Shown here: positions 5,821 to 14,799 of the stretch, piece by piece | How the letters are laid out: each line of letters begins with the position of its first letter | How positions within the stretch are numbered: the stretch's first letter is position 1 | Origin: a virus | Reading direction: 5' to 3' (one strand) | DNA: 29,555 nt | IMG/VR virus record: IMGVR_UViG_3300021964_010180 | Span: 1 to 29,555 of that record | The notes under the pieces: model-generated | What the model saw: only the letters and a program-made list of their open reading frames with translations | Database searches by the model: none | Told to the model about the DNA's origin: nothing | Position numbers and translations under genes: made by a program

Positions 5821-8322
5821 ATGAAATTTTATACAAATATATCTCGCTATGGCAACTCTCTCCTCTACAGAGGGTACGAAAATGGCAAGAAAATATCCAA
5901 ACGAATCAAATACAAACCAACGCTCTTTGTTAGTTCAAATAAGGGTCAGTGGAAATCCATTGACGGTGTGCCCTGCGCGCCAATTGAATTTGAAACTATG
6001 CGAGAAGCCAAAACTTGGATAGAAGAAAACAAACACACTGCAGGTCGCCAAATCTTTGGTAACGATCGTTATATACCTGCATTTATTAATGATGAGTTTC
6101 CTGGTGAAATTAAATACAACCGTAACCAAATCAACGTAACAACAATCGATATTGAGGTCCAATCAGACGAGGGATTTCCCCACCCAGACACTGCAAGTTA
6201 TCCTGTGACTGCCATCTGTCTTAAGAATAACATTGACAATACATATTATGTCTGGGGGTGTGGCGATTATAATGTCGCTGAATCCGTAATGAAAACAAAT
6301 CGCGTGGTATACAAAAAGTGCGAATCAGAATTGGAACTCTTTCAATTATTCCTTGCTCATTGGTCTACTCCAAGTCATTGTCCAGATGTAATCACTGGTT
6401 GGAATGTTCGCTTCTTTGATATTCCTTATATCATTAATCGATCAATTAAAATACTAGGTGAGGACCTAACAAAGAAATTCAGTCCCTGGAATATGATCGA
6501 ACCAGGCACAGTCCGTAGGGTTAATAGGACCGAGGCAGTCTATGATCTTAAAGGTATCAATACTGCTGATTACCTAGAGCTATTCCAAAAATATACTTAC
6601 ACTGCTCAGGAATCATATCGCCTTGACCATATTGCAAATGTAATACTTGGTGATAAAAAGCTCTCATACGAAGAACATGGTTCCTTATTCGATCTATACA
6701 AAAATGATTACCAAAAATTTATTGATTATAACATTAAAGATGTGGAATTGGTTGATCGACTTGAGGATAAAATGGGTCTAATCACGCTGATGATGACTAT
6801 GGCGTATAAAGGTGGTGTAAACTATTCAGACACATTTGGCGTCACAGCCATATGGGAAACAATCATATATCGTCACCTATACGAACAGAAAATCGCAATA
6901 CCTTTTTATGAGGAGAAAATCAAATCATCATATCCTGGTGGATATGTCAAGGACCCTATGGTTGGAATGCATGATAATGTTGTATCCTTCGACCTTAATT
7001 CACTATATCCATCTTTGATTATGCAATACAATATGTCGACAGAAACAATTGCTGAAGGTGTTGTTGCTCAAATTGATATCGAAAAAATACTAGAAGGACA
7101 ACAAATTAATAATAAAGGTTATTCTGTAGGTGGCAATGGCCAATGCTTCCATACAAGTAAAAAAGGTGTAATGCCAAAACTTGTGGACAATATGTATAGT
7201 GACCGTGTCCAAATTAAAAAGGATATGCTTCAGGCTCAAAAGGACCTACAGACCATTGATAAAACAGACAAACAAAAATTATATGATATTGAACGAAGAA
7301 TATCAGTTGCCGAAAATGAACAGATGGCAATTAAAATTCTCTTAAACAGTCTTTATGGTGCCTTAGGTAACAGGTACTTCCGCTTCTTTGACCAAAGGAT
7401 TGCAGAGGCAATTACCCTATCTGGTCAATTAACAATTCGTTGGGCAGAGGTTGCCATTAACAAATATTTAAATAATATATTGCAAACAAAGGATAAGGAC
7501 TATGTTATTGCCATCGATACTGATTCGCTATATGTTTCACTTGATGGTTTGGTTAAAGCAGTCAATCCAGATGATCCTATTAATTTTATGGATAAGGTTT
7601 GCCAGGATAAATTGGAACCTGTATTACAGAAATCATATGAACAACTATATCAACTAATGGGTGGTATTGAAAATCGTATGGTTATGAAACGAGAAGCCAT
7701 AGGCGACCGTGCCATATGGACAGCCAAAAAGAGATATATCCTTAATGTACATGATAACGAGGGTGTTCGATATTCAGAGCCTAAACTTAAAATTATGGGT
7801 ATTGAGGCCATCAAATCCAGTACACCAGCCACTTGTCGTGATGCACTAAAGGAACTATTCAAGGTTATAATGCAAGGTAGTGAAAGGCAAACACAAATTG
7901 CCATTGAACAATTTAAAACATATTTCTGTACGTTGCCTGCCCACGATGTTGCATTTCCAAGAGGTGTTTCAAAGGTTTCTGATTATAGTGCGAAGGATAC
8001 AATTTATCGCAAAGGCACGCCGATGCATGTCCGAGCCGCCTTGTTGCATAATCATCAACTTAAGGTCCATGGTCTGACCAGAAAATATGAACCAATTAAG
8101 AATGGAGACAAAACAAAATTTGTTTATCTTAAAACACCAAATCCTATCCACGAGAACGTGGTTGGCTTTACTCAATATCTGCCTAAGGAATTTGGTCTAA
8201 ATAACTATATTGATTATGAAACTCAATTTCAAAAAACCTTCTTGGATCCTATCGAACATATTCTGAAGGCCGTAGGTTGGTCATCAGAAGAGGTTCAATC
8301 TTTGGAGGATTTTTTCGGATGA
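5821..8322 (+). CDS. 43: DNA polymerase gp43 (family B)
   Basis: 833-aa replicative polymerase with 3'-5' proofreading (T4 gp43 is 898 aa). Exo I is TTIDIEVQSDE with D110/E112, Exo II ITGWNVRFFDIPYI, Exo III YNIKDVELVDRL. Polymerase motif A is SFDLNSLYPS (D391), motif B KILLNSLYG (K505), motif C AIDTDSLYV (D566, D568). All catalytic residues are present and the C-terminus ends in an acidic, hydrophobic tail (EEVQSLEDFFG) like the gp45-binding tail of gp43. It follows a strong early promoter with no leader, so translation must start without a Shine-Dalgarno. Its stop overlaps the methyltransferase ATG. Confidence 0.98.
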   Translation: MKFYTNISRYGNSLLYRGYENGKKISKRIKYKPTLFVSSNKGQWKSIDGVPCAPIEFETMREAKTWIEENKHTAGRQIFGNDRYIPAFINDEFPGEIKYNRNQINVTTIDIEVQSDEGFPHPDTASYPVTAICLKNNIDNTYYVWGCGDYNVAESVMKTNRVVYKKCESELELFQLFLAHWSTPSHCPDVITGWNVRFFDIPYIINRSIKILGEDLTKKFSPWNMIEPGTVRRVNRTEAVYDLKGINTADYLELFQKYTYTAQESYRLDHIANVILGDKKLSYEEHGSLFDLYKNDYQKFIDYNIKDVELVDRLEDKMGLITLMMTMAYKGGVNYSDTFGVTAIWETIIYRHLYEQKIAIPFYEEKIKSSYPGGYVKDPMVGMHDNVVSFDLNSLYPSLIMQYNMSTETIAEGVVAQIDIEKILEGQQINNKGYSVGGNGQCFHTSKKGVMPKLVDNMYSDRVQIKKDMLQAQKDLQTIDKTDKQKLYDIERRISVAENEQMAIKILLNSLYGALGNRYFRFFDQRIAEAITLSGQLTIRWAEVAINKYLNNILQTKDKDYVIAIDTDSLYVSLDGLVKAVNPDDPINFMDKVCQDKLEPVLQKSYEQLYQLMGGIENRMVMKREAIGDRAIWTAKKRYILNVHDNEGVRYSEPKLKIMGIEAIKSSTPATCRDALKELFKVIMQGSERQTQIAIEQFKTYFCTLPAHDVAFPRGVSKVSDYSAKDTIYRKGTPMHVRAALLHNHQLKVHGLTRKYEPIKNGDKTKFVYLKTPNPIHENVVGFTQYLPKEFGLNNYIDYETQFQKTFLDPIEHILKAVGWSSEEVQSLEDFFG

Positions 8323-8885
8323 GATCACTAGAAACATTTAACCAATTAGTTAATCATCATATATTTGAAACAGTACTTGATGTAGGCTCTGGCAACTTTA
8401 CATTTGCTCGTATGTTTCAAGAGAAAGGTAAACAAGTATATACAACTGATATATTAGAATCTGATTATCAAGGAGACTTTAATACAATTGATTTCGATCG
8501 TAGCTTTGATTGTATATGGTGTGCACATACATTAGAACATCAATTGAATGTTCATCATTTTCTTAGTAAGATCTTTCATTTATTAGACACAAATGGAGTT
8601 CTTGCGATATCTGTTCCACCACTTAAACACAATATTGTAGGTGGACATGTTTCATTATGGAACGGCGGATTATTACTATATAATTTAATACTTGCTGGTT
8701 TTGATTGTAGTGAGGCAAGTGTAAAACAATATGGATATGATATATCTATTGTTGTACAAAAGAAAGAGGCAATATTGCCTGAATTAAACTATGATCATGG
8801 AGACATTGAGGTACTTGCTAAGTTCTTTCCTATGAAAGTAAAGCAAGGATTTCATGGACAATTAGATGAAATTAATTGGAAATAA
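8319..8885 (+). CDS. SAM-dependent methyltransferase, class I
   Basis: 188-aa protein starting at the ATG that overlaps the gene 43 stop (ATGA), with GGAGG about 12 bases upstream. Motif I is TVLDVGSGNFTFA (about 18-30), an acidic residue follows at YTTD (about 44), and motif IV-V reads DCIWCAHTLEH then LLDTNGVLAISVPP, the Methyltransf_11 arrangement. The substrate cannot be told from sequence; small-molecule, sugar or modified-base substrates are all possible. A longer frame exists upstream inside gene 43 but its start is TTG without support. Translational coupling to gp43 is likely. Confidence 0.82.
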   Translation: MRSLETFNQLVNHHIFETVLDVGSGNFTFARMFQEKGKQVYTTDILESDYQGDFNTIDFDRSFDCIWCAHTLEHQLNVHHFLSKIFHLLDTNGVLAISVPPLKHNIVGGHVSLWNGGLLLYNLILAGFDCSEASVKQYGYDISIVVQKKEAILPELNYDHGDIEVLAKFFPMKVKQGFHGQLDEINWK

Positions 8886-8888
8886 GGG

Positions 8889-8917
8889 TTTACAAATGTG
8901 TCTAAATATAGTATAAT
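8889..8917 (+). promoter_or_regulatory. Early promoter
   Basis: TTTACA 8889-8894, 17-bp spacer, TATAAT 8912-8917. The transcript would have a short leader with GGAG before the ATG at 8939. Confidence 0.88.
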
Positions 8918-8938
8918 ATACCAACATGGAGAAAAAAA

Positions 8939-9214
8939 ATGGAATTAATTAGATTATCCTCAGGCGAGGAAGTGATAGGAAATGTTACCGATAATGGAAA
9001 TGATATAACTATCAAAGATGGCTACTCTCTGCTTCCAGCAGGAGAAGGCAAAATAGGCTTTATGCCTTTTATGGCTTATACAAAGGCTAAAGATGGAATC
9101 ACAATCGATAAAAGATTTGTGGTGTTTATAGTAGAACCTGCTACGGAATTAGCTGACCAGGTGAGGCAAATGGATACAGGATTAACAGTACCAAAAAATA
9201 AAATTATAACATAA
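8939..9214 (+). CDS. Sm-like small barrel protein
   Basis: 91-aa protein opening with MELIRLSSGEEVIGNVT, the Sm1-like pattern of LSm folds (a strand, then SGEE-I-G), followed by ITIKDGYSLLP, GKIGFMPFMAYTKAKDG and a strand RFVVFIVEPA. Proteins of this type are common in marine myoviruses as Sm-like hypothetical proteins. Known Sm folds form rings binding U- or A-rich RNA, but ring formation here is inference. It is the first gene after an early promoter and overlaps the glycosyltransferase start by one base. Confidence 0.72.
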   Translation: MELIRLSSGEEVIGNVTDNGNDITIKDGYSLLPAGEGKIGFMPFMAYTKAKDGITIDKRFVVFIVEPATELADQVRQMDTGLTVPKNKIIT

Positions 9215-10149
9215 TGCAATCAAAATATCCAATATACATTATTTCAAAGGGTAGAGCCGACAGCCGGCTAACAGTCAAATCTATGGAAGAGATTGGAGCA
9301 ATGTATCGTATTGTAATTGAGGAATCTGAATACGATGATTATGCTGCAGTTATTCCAAAAGAGAATATACTCACAGTACCAACAGATTTTAGAGATAATC
9401 CAAACTGGGCAAGAAGATGTGAGGTTACAGGTCATTTAGGTGGTTCAATACCAGTTCGTAACTGGGTTTGGGAACACTCAATAAAAGAGGGTCACAAACG
9501 ACACTGGATATTAGATGATAATATGCAACACTTCTATCGTTTGCATAATAATAAAAAAATACAAATGACTACGCCAACAGGTTTTAGAGCATGTGAGGAC
9601 TTTGCAGATAGGTATACCGATGTAAAAATGTTTGGTATGAACTATGCATTCTTTGCTCCTTCAACTACTAAACGCCCACCTTACTATCACAATACAAGAG
9701 TTTACAGCTGTATATGTTTATCAAATGATATATACCCAGAACTATATTGGAGAGGTAGATACAACGAGGATACTGATTTATCATTAAGAGTAATGAAATC
9801 AGGATATCACACATTATTGTTTAATGCTTTCTTGTGTGGTAAAGTTGCATCGATGGCAATGAAAGGTGGTAATACTGAAGAGGTATACAATATTCAAAAA
9901 GTAGGTGGAGTTGATACTAGAGCAGGTAGTGAGGGATTTGATAACAGATTAACCTTTGCACAATCTCTTAAAGATCAACACCCTGATGTGGTACATATAA
10001 CACAGAAATGGGGTAGGTACCATCACCATGTTGATTATAAAACATTTCAAAAGGGTATTAAACCTACTTTAAAAGAAGGACTAAATATAACTAAAGGTCC
10101 AAACAATTATGGATTAAAACTAGTAAGACTCAAGGAGAAAAAAGTATGA
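9214..10149 (+). CDS. TET-associated-type DNA glycosyltransferase
   Basis: 311-aa protein matching the TAGT (TET/JBP-associated glycosyltransferase) family. Motifs in order: SKGRADSRLT (11-20), YDDYAAVIP (40-48), RHWILDDNM (96-104, the DxD-like nucleotide-sugar site), the signature RGRYNEDTDLSLRV (180-193) and MKGGNTEE (216-223). Family members are encoded beside TET dioxygenases or hydroxymethyl-pyrimidine pathways and transfer sugars to hydroxymethylated bases in phage DNA. No TET or hydroxymethylase gene is in this window. UDP-sugar enzymes 3 kb downstream could provide the donor. Cytoplasmic; complete by length. Confidence 0.85.
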   Translation: MQSKYPIYIISKGRADSRLTVKSMEEIGAMYRIVIEESEYDDYAAVIPKENILTVPTDFRDNPNWARRCEVTGHLGGSIPVRNWVWEHSIKEGHKRHWILDDNMQHFYRLHNNKKIQMTTPTGFRACEDFADRYTDVKMFGMNYAFFAPSTTKRPPYYHNTRVYSCICLSNDIYPELYWRGRYNEDTDLSLRVMKSGYHTLLFNAFLCGKVASMAMKGGNTEEVYNIQKVGGVDTRAGSEGFDNRLTFAQSLKDQHPDVVHITQKWGRYHHHVDYKTFQKGIKPTLKEGLNITKGPNNYGLKLVRLKEKKV

Positions 10150-10466
10150 GTAGAAATAATAAAACTTTAAACTATCAACCTGAAAATCTATTCGTAGTAA
10201 CAGGACAAGAGGATCAAGCAACACCTTATGATTGGGATGGAATGCCTGAATTTAATCAACCTGAAGCAGAAGCTTGGAAGGTACTAAAGGTCAGATTTCG
10301 TAACGAAGAGGATTTAAGAGAGTTTGCTGAAAAGATTGATCAAACAAATATCACTACTAAAACAAAGGGTATTTGGTTCCCACCAGCTGATAAAACAGCT
10401 AACAGTCTGCTCCGATATATGGACGAGAGTCAAATAGACGATAATGTCCAGGAGATTGTGGAATAA
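10146..10466 (+). CDS. Conserved protein with W-GMPEF motif
   Basis: 106-aa protein with YDWDGMPEFNQPEAEAWKVLKV, then FRNEEDLREFAEKIDQ and TTKTKGIWFPP. I recognise this W-x-GMPEF ... F-x-x-EED ... KT-x-x-IWFP layout from small phage and mobile-element proteins near ParB-like or DNA-modification genes, but no function is known to me. Four-base overlap with the glycosyltransferase and direct abutment to the next ATG place it in the modification operon, possibly as an accessory subunit (inference). Confidence 0.65.
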   Translation: MSRNNKTLNYQPENLFVVTGQEDQATPYDWDGMPEFNQPEAEAWKVLKVRFRNEEDLREFAEKIDQTNITTKTKGIWFPPADKTANSLLRYMDESQIDDNVQEIVE

Positions 10467-11252
10467 ATGTCGGAATTTCTACAATTAAAAGGTAAGAAGT
10501 TACTTGATACCTTTTTAGATGATTATAAAAGCATTTGTAATGTTGATGATACCTTTTTAGATATAACAAAAAATTATATTAAAACAAACGAAAGGTTTGA
10601 CTATCTAACTGAGTTATGGTATAAGAGATTAAATGCTGATGATTTAGATGGCGCGTATGAGGTCTATAGTGATAAACATTATCTCACAGACCAATTTAAT
10701 TGCTTTAGAGTTTATGCAAGAGCTTATTTAAGGGCGATGAGTAAGTCTACAAAGCTAATTGAACAACCATTGAACGAATTTACTGGAGACGCAACATCAA
10801 TTGTGGATGTAGGAAATGGTATTGGTTATTCAACCACCATATTATCTCAGCTCTATCCTAATCTAAAAACATATGGTACTAATTTGCCTAACACAGACCA
10901 GTGGAAATTTGCTACCGAAATGGGTAGAAGGCATAATTTTACTATGGTAGAAGATGTGGTCGAAATACCAGAGCGAGGTGGTTTGGTATTTGCATCTGAA
11001 TACTTTGAGCACTTTTTAGATCCAATCAGCCATGTTGAACATATCATAGACGCAATCGAACCAAAGTATTTTGTTATTGCTAATGCATTTAATACTTGGT
11101 CAATAGGTCATTTTGAATCATATGATGTAAAGGGTGAAACAATACCACAAGAACGCATCAGCAGAATGTTTAATAAAAGGCTAAGGGATCTAGGCTATAC
11201 TCAAGTCCAAACTGGACTCTTTAATAGAAAGCCAAATATATGGAAAAAATAG
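10467..11252 (+). CDS. Methyltransferase-fold protein
   Basis: 261-aa protein. Residues 1-105 are a helical N-terminal domain. A Rossmann methyltransferase core follows: SIVDVGNGIGYSTTILSQL (about 111-129), a TYGTNLP strand at the acidic-loop position, and GLVFASEYFEHFLDPISHVEHII (about 170-192). The glycine loop is DVGNGIG rather than the usual DxGxGxG, but should still bind a nucleotide. It starts immediately after the previous stop. Position in the glycosyltransferase operon suggests action on a modified base or nucleotide, but small-molecule targets are equally possible. Confidence 0.68.
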   Translation: MSEFLQLKGKKLLDTFLDDYKSICNVDDTFLDITKNYIKTNERFDYLTELWYKRLNADDLDGAYEVYSDKHYLTDQFNCFRVYARAYLRAMSKSTKLIEQPLNEFTGDATSIVDVGNGIGYSTTILSQLYPNLKTYGTNLPNTDQWKFATEMGRRHNFTMVEDVVEIPERGGLVFASEYFEHFLDPISHVEHIIDAIEPKYFVIANAFNTWSIGHFESYDVKGETIPQERISRMFNKRLRDLGYTQVQTGLFNRKPNIWKK

Positions 11253-11253
11253 G

Positions 11254-11282
11254 TTTACATTTGCTCAGTTTTGTGGTATAAT
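11254..11282 (+). promoter_or_regulatory. Early promoter (leaderless downstream gene)
   Basis: TTTACA 11254-11259, 17 bp, TGG-TATAAT 11277-11282; the ATG follows seven bases later at 11290. No Shine-Dalgarno. Confidence 0.9.
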
Positions 11283-11289
11283 ATACTAT

Positions 11290-12219
11290 ATGATTTCGGG
11301 TACACTATTCCAATCTATCTTCGATAACAAAACCGATAAAGGTATTGAACTACCTGATTTTCAGCACTTTGAAGAAGTATTATATAAACTTGCTAAGAAG
11401 AAACGCAAGGGTAAAAAAGATGCTGAATTAATGTCTCCTGCAATATATATTAAAAATACCACCAGAGCTAATGATAATGTTACAAGCTGGGGTGGTTGGT
11501 GTGCAGTAGATGTTGATAATTATGAAGGTAATGTAAATGATTTAAAAGCATGGTTACAGAATAAATGTAATAATCATTATTTTGTTTGCTATTCTACAGC
11601 CTCGTCCACAGAAGCTAATCCAAAATTTAGGTTGGTTTTTCCTCTTACACGAGAGGTTCCAAGCCATGAAATCAAACACTTTTGGTTTGCCCTAAACAAA
11701 GAACTAGGCGAGGTTGGTGATATTCAAACTAAGGACTTATCACGTATGTATTATATTCCAGGCACATATAAAGATGCTTATAATTTTATATTTACATCTG
11801 AGGGTAATATTATGGACCCAGCACTCATTATGTCAAAACATGAATACATAGAGAGCTCTGGTAATACTATGTTCGATAGGCTTCCAAAGAAAATGCAAGA
11901 AGCCATGATGGAACATATGAAAAATAGGCTCACCAATACTGATGTTAAATGGACAGGATATAAGGATTGTCCATTTTTTCCTAAATCATTGGAACAAGAC
12001 TATCGCACAATATCTGGTACAGGTTGGTATCACAAAATGTATCAAATCATGGTTGCTCTTGCTGGTAATGCAATTAAAAATAATTATCCAATTACAGCAT
12101 CTGAAATCGCATATCTCTGTAGAGAACTAGATATTGACACAGGAAACTGGTATGCCAAAAGAGCTCTTGATAAAGAAGCAGAAAGAGCTTTGGAATATGT
12201 TTACAAAAATCAATTTTAA
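11290..12219 (+). CDS. Primase-polymerase (AEP-like) protein
   Basis: 309-aa protein. The region at about 70-120 has the layout of archaeo-eukaryotic primase/Rep-type domains: CAVDVDN (D74, D76 as metal ligands), then FVCYSTASST, and PKFRLVFPLTRE, where the serine/histidine-type strand and R-x-x-F-P are expected. A KDLSRMYYIPGTY motif (about 150) matches the S-R-x-(Y/W)-x-x-P segment following the catalytic core. The C-terminal 100 residues form a helical domain similar to primase-helicase linkers. No helicase domain is fused. Possible roles are primer synthesis beside gp41 or gap filling. Expected to be translated from a leaderless mRNA. Confidence 0.55.
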   Translation: MISGTLFQSIFDNKTDKGIELPDFQHFEEVLYKLAKKKRKGKKDAELMSPAIYIKNTTRANDNVTSWGGWCAVDVDNYEGNVNDLKAWLQNKCNNHYFVCYSTASSTEANPKFRLVFPLTREVPSHEIKHFWFALNKELGEVGDIQTKDLSRMYYIPGTYKDAYNFIFTSEGNIMDPALIMSKHEYIESSGNTMFDRLPKKMQEAMMEHMKNRLTNTDVKWTGYKDCPFFPKSLEQDYRTISGTGWYHKMYQIMVALAGNAIKNNYPITASEIAYLCRELDIDTGNWYAKRALDKEAERALEYVYKNQF

Positions 12220-12228
12220 TGGTATAAT
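12200..12228 (+). promoter_or_regulatory. Early promoter of ugd (leaderless)
   Basis: TTTACA 12200-12205, 17 bp, TATAAT 12223-12228, lying inside the end of the preceding gene. The ATG at 12235 is six bases after the -10. No ribosome site. Confidence 0.9.
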
Positions 12229-12234
12229 ATACTA

Positions 12235-13401
12235 ATGAAAAATATAACAGTAGTTGGATCAGGATATGTTGGTATGGCAAATGGAGTTGCTCTATCACAG
12301 CAGAATAATGTTATTATATTGGATATCAATTCTGAACGAGTAAATAAAATCAGAAACAATGAATCACCGATAGAGGACAAGCTTATCACTGAATTTTTAA
12401 ACTCAGAAGATTTAACACTTACAGCTTCTACTAATAAAGAAACCGCTTATAATCATGCTGATTATGTTATTGTAGCTACTCCAACAGATTATTGCCCTAT
12501 ACGAAATTATTTTAATACCGAATCAGTGGAGTCTGTAATAGAAGATGCATTGGAAAAATGTAAAGGATATATTATAATTAAATCAACGGTTCCTGTTGGG
12601 TTTACTAAACGAATGAATGAAAAGTTTGAAACTGATAGGATATTATTCAGCCCAGAGTTTTTAAGGGAAGGCAGAGCACTCTTTGATTGTTTGAATCCTA
12701 GTAGGATTGTTGTTGGAGGTAAAACTAAAGCGGCCAAAGCTTTTGCCAAACTCTTATCAAATGTGGCAATAAAAGAATCACCAGTAATATTAACTCACTG
12801 GACTGCTGCAGAGGCAATTAAACTATTTGCAAATGATTACCTAGCCATGCGTGTTGCTTATTTTAATGAAGTGGATATATATGCAGAATACCATAAACTG
12901 AATGCAAAAGATATTATTGATGGTATGTGCTATGACGATAGAATAGGACAGGGGTATAATAATCCATCTTTTGGTTATGGTGGTTATTGTTTTCCTAAGG
13001 ATACAAAACAATTATTGGCAAACTATGATGAGAATCTAATACCCAATCGTTTGGTAGGTTCAATCGTTCATTCAAATGAAATTAGAAAAGATTGGATTAC
13101 CAACCAAATATTAAGAAGGAATCCAAATGTTGTTGGTATATACAGAATGGCTATGAAAGCTGGTTCAGATAACTATAGAAGCTCAGCGATCGAGGGGATT
13201 ATAAAAAGATTATCGGCACGAGTCAAAGTGATTATATATGAACCAATGTGTAATGACGAGGAGTTCCTAGGTTGTATATTGGAAACAGATCTAAATAAAT
13301 TTAAGAAGTTAAGTGATACTATTGTTGCAAATAGGCTCGATGATGATATCGCAGATGTAAATGAAAAAGTCTATACGAGAGATATATATGGAGACAACTA
13401 A
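12235..13401 (+). CDS. ugd: UDP-glucose 6-dehydrogenase
   Basis: 388-aa NAD-dependent enzyme converting UDP-glucose to UDP-glucuronate. The N-terminal Rossmann motif is ITVVGSGYVGMANGVAL (4-20), followed by IVATPTDY, IIKSTVPVG and FSPEFLREGRA. The central helix (AAEAIKLFANDYLAMRVAYFNE) and catalytic cysteine C252 in GYGGYCFPKD are intact, as is the C-terminal domain (GIYRMAMKAGSDNYRSSA). Length is normal for the bacterial family. It overlaps the following sugar-nucleotide SDR, so the pair should make a UDP-glucuronate-derived sugar. Best explained as donor supply for the glycosyltransferase at 9214; surface-polysaccharide synthesis is the alternative. Confidence 0.95.
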   Translation: MKNITVVGSGYVGMANGVALSQQNNVIILDINSERVNKIRNNESPIEDKLITEFLNSEDLTLTASTNKETAYNHADYVIVATPTDYCPIRNYFNTESVESVIEDALEKCKGYIIIKSTVPVGFTKRMNEKFETDRILFSPEFLREGRALFDCLNPSRIVVGGKTKAAKAFAKLLSNVAIKESPVILTHWTAAEAIKLFANDYLAMRVAYFNEVDIYAEYHKLNAKDIIDGMCYDDRIGQGYNNPSFGYGGYCFPKDTKQLLANYDENLIPNRLVGSIVHSNEIRKDWITNQILRRNPNVVGIYRMAMKAGSDNYRSSAIEGIIKRLSARVKVIIYEPMCNDEEFLGCILETDLNKFKKLSDTIVANRLDDDIADVNEKVYTRDIYGDN

Positions 13402-14245
13402 TATATTAGTTATTGGAGGTGCTGGCTTTGTTGGTTCAGCACTATGTAAGCAATTAGAAGCTGAAGGACATAATGTTACTTCGTTGGATAACTATTTCAC
13501 TGGTAGTAAATTAAACCACCATGATGGAATAGAATACATCGAGGGAACACCACATGATTTAACAGAGCTTTGGTCTGAACCAGTTTTTGATTATGTGTTT
13601 CACTTAGGTGAATATGCAAGGGTTGAACAAAGCTTTAATGATTTTGATACTGTAATGAGTTCGAATTATCATCAGTTTCCAAAGGTGTTGGAATTCTGTA
13701 AGCTACAGGATGCTAAATTAATTTATTCTGGTTCATCCACTAAATTTTCAGTAGGTGAAGATGGACAAGCTATGAGTCCTTATGCCTATACAAAAGCAAA
13801 TAACACTAACCTACTACAAAATTATGCCAAATGGTATGGATTAGATTATACCATTGTATATTTCTATAATGTCTATGGTGATCACGAGATTGGACAAGGC
13901 AAATATGCAACAGTGGTTGCTAAATTCTTGGATATAGTCAAAGGTGGCCACAGAACATTACCTGTAACTTCTCCAGGAACACAGCTCAGAAACTTTACTC
14001 ACATTGATGATATTGTGGCTGGATTAATATTGGCTGGATTCCAAGGTAGTGGCGACGGTTATGGTATTGGATCTGATGAAAAATATTCGATATTAGATTT
14101 GGTAGAAATGCTAAAAGCACAACCTATTATGACAGAAGAGAAACCAGGTAATAGAATGGACGGTGTACTAAAAACAGAAAAGCTAAAAGAGCTTGGTTGG
14201 TCATGTCAGAGATCATTACCAGAATATATTAAAGGAAAATTATGA
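13388..14245 (+). CDS. NAD-dependent nucleotide-sugar epimerase/decarboxylase (extended SDR)
   Basis: 285 aa from the ATG at 13388 (a start 27 bases earlier lacks a ribosome site). GGAGFVGSAL (10-19) is the NAD-binding GxxGxxG. The catalytic set is a SGSSTKFS serine/threonine region and Y132-x-x-x-K136 in SPYAYTKANN, then FYNVYGDHE and the C-terminal R-x-FTHIDDIVAG typical of UDP-sugar 4-epimerases and UDP-glucuronate decarboxylases. Its product (UDP-xylose, UDP-galacturonate, UDP-galactose or other) cannot be decided from sequence. The 14-base overlap with ugd points to a UDP-glucuronate substrate. Confidence 0.87.
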   Translation: METTNILVIGGAGFVGSALCKQLEAEGHNVTSLDNYFTGSKLNHHDGIEYIEGTPHDLTELWSEPVFDYVFHLGEYARVEQSFNDFDTVMSSNYHQFPKVLEFCKLQDAKLIYSGSSTKFSVGEDGQAMSPYAYTKANNTNLLQNYAKWYGLDYTIVYFYNVYGDHEIGQGKYATVVAKFLDIVKGGHRTLPVTSPGTQLRNFTHIDDIVAGLILAGFQGSGDGYGIGSDEKYSILDLVEMLKAQPIMTEEKPGNRMDGVLKTEKLKELGWSCQRSLPEYIKGKL

Positions 14246-14799
14246 GTAAATTTGGAAAGGCAGTAGATACTGAAGTAAAACATACTGGATTAGCTATGTT
14301 TAAAACATTCTTATATGGTATGGCATTTGGTGCAATGCTGATGGGTATATTATTATTACCATCAACAGTAAAAGCTTCAGACGCAAATAATGACATCTAT
14401 TGTCTAGCTCAAAACATTTATTTTGAAGCAGGTAACCAACCAGTAGCTGGTAAGATTGCTGTATCCCAGGTTGTTCTTAATAGAGTAAAGCATCCATCAT
14501 ATCCAGACAATATATGTGATGTTGTATATCAGGCTAGTATGAGAGTGAATTGGAAAAATGAATTAGTTCCAATACGAAATCAATGTCAATTCAGCTGGTT
14601 TTGCGATGGTAAATCAGATGATCCAGTAGATAGTCAAACGTGGCTCTTAGCTTTACATATAGCTCGAGATGTAGTTCAAGAGCGATATGGTGATATAACA
14701 GAGGGATCAACACATTATCATGCTGATACCGTATATCCATATTGGGCAGAAAGCTTAAATCAAACGGTTATTATAAATAATCACACATTTTACAAATAG
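14242..14799 (+). CDS. SleB-type cell-wall hydrolase with N-terminal membrane signal
   Basis: 185-aa protein. Residues 1-18 are cytoplasmic, 19-40 hydrophobic, ending in a possible signal-peptidase site VKA-SD (43-47). The Hydrolase_2/SleB domain follows: DIYCLAQNIYFEAGNQP with the family's catalytic glutamate at E62, AVSQVVLNRVKHPSYP, NQCQFSWFCDG and THYHADTVYPYWA. Related enzymes cleave peptidoglycan (lytic transglycosylase/amidase type). The signal may allow Sec export or anchoring as a SAR-like endolysin, independent of a holin. It is the likely lysin of this phage, oddly placed among nucleotide-metabolism genes. Confidence 0.88.
   Translation: MSKFGKAVDTEVKHTGLAMFKTFLYGMAFGAMLMGILLLPSTVKASDANNDIYCLAQNIYFEAGNQPVAGKIAVSQVVLNRVKHPSYPDNICDVVYQASMRVNWKNELVPIRNQCQFSWFCDGKSDDPVDSQTWLLALHIARDVVQERYGDITEGSTHYHADTVYPYWAESLNQTVIINNHTFYK

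Noticed and set aside
8277-8318. TTG start of the methyltransferase inside gene 43
   Set aside because: The ATG at 8319 has GGAGG upstream and an ATGA overlap with the gene 43 stop.
13361-13387. Earlier start for the sugar SDR (nine extra residues)
   Set aside because: No Shine-Dalgarno; the Rossmann fold begins directly after the ATG at 13388.
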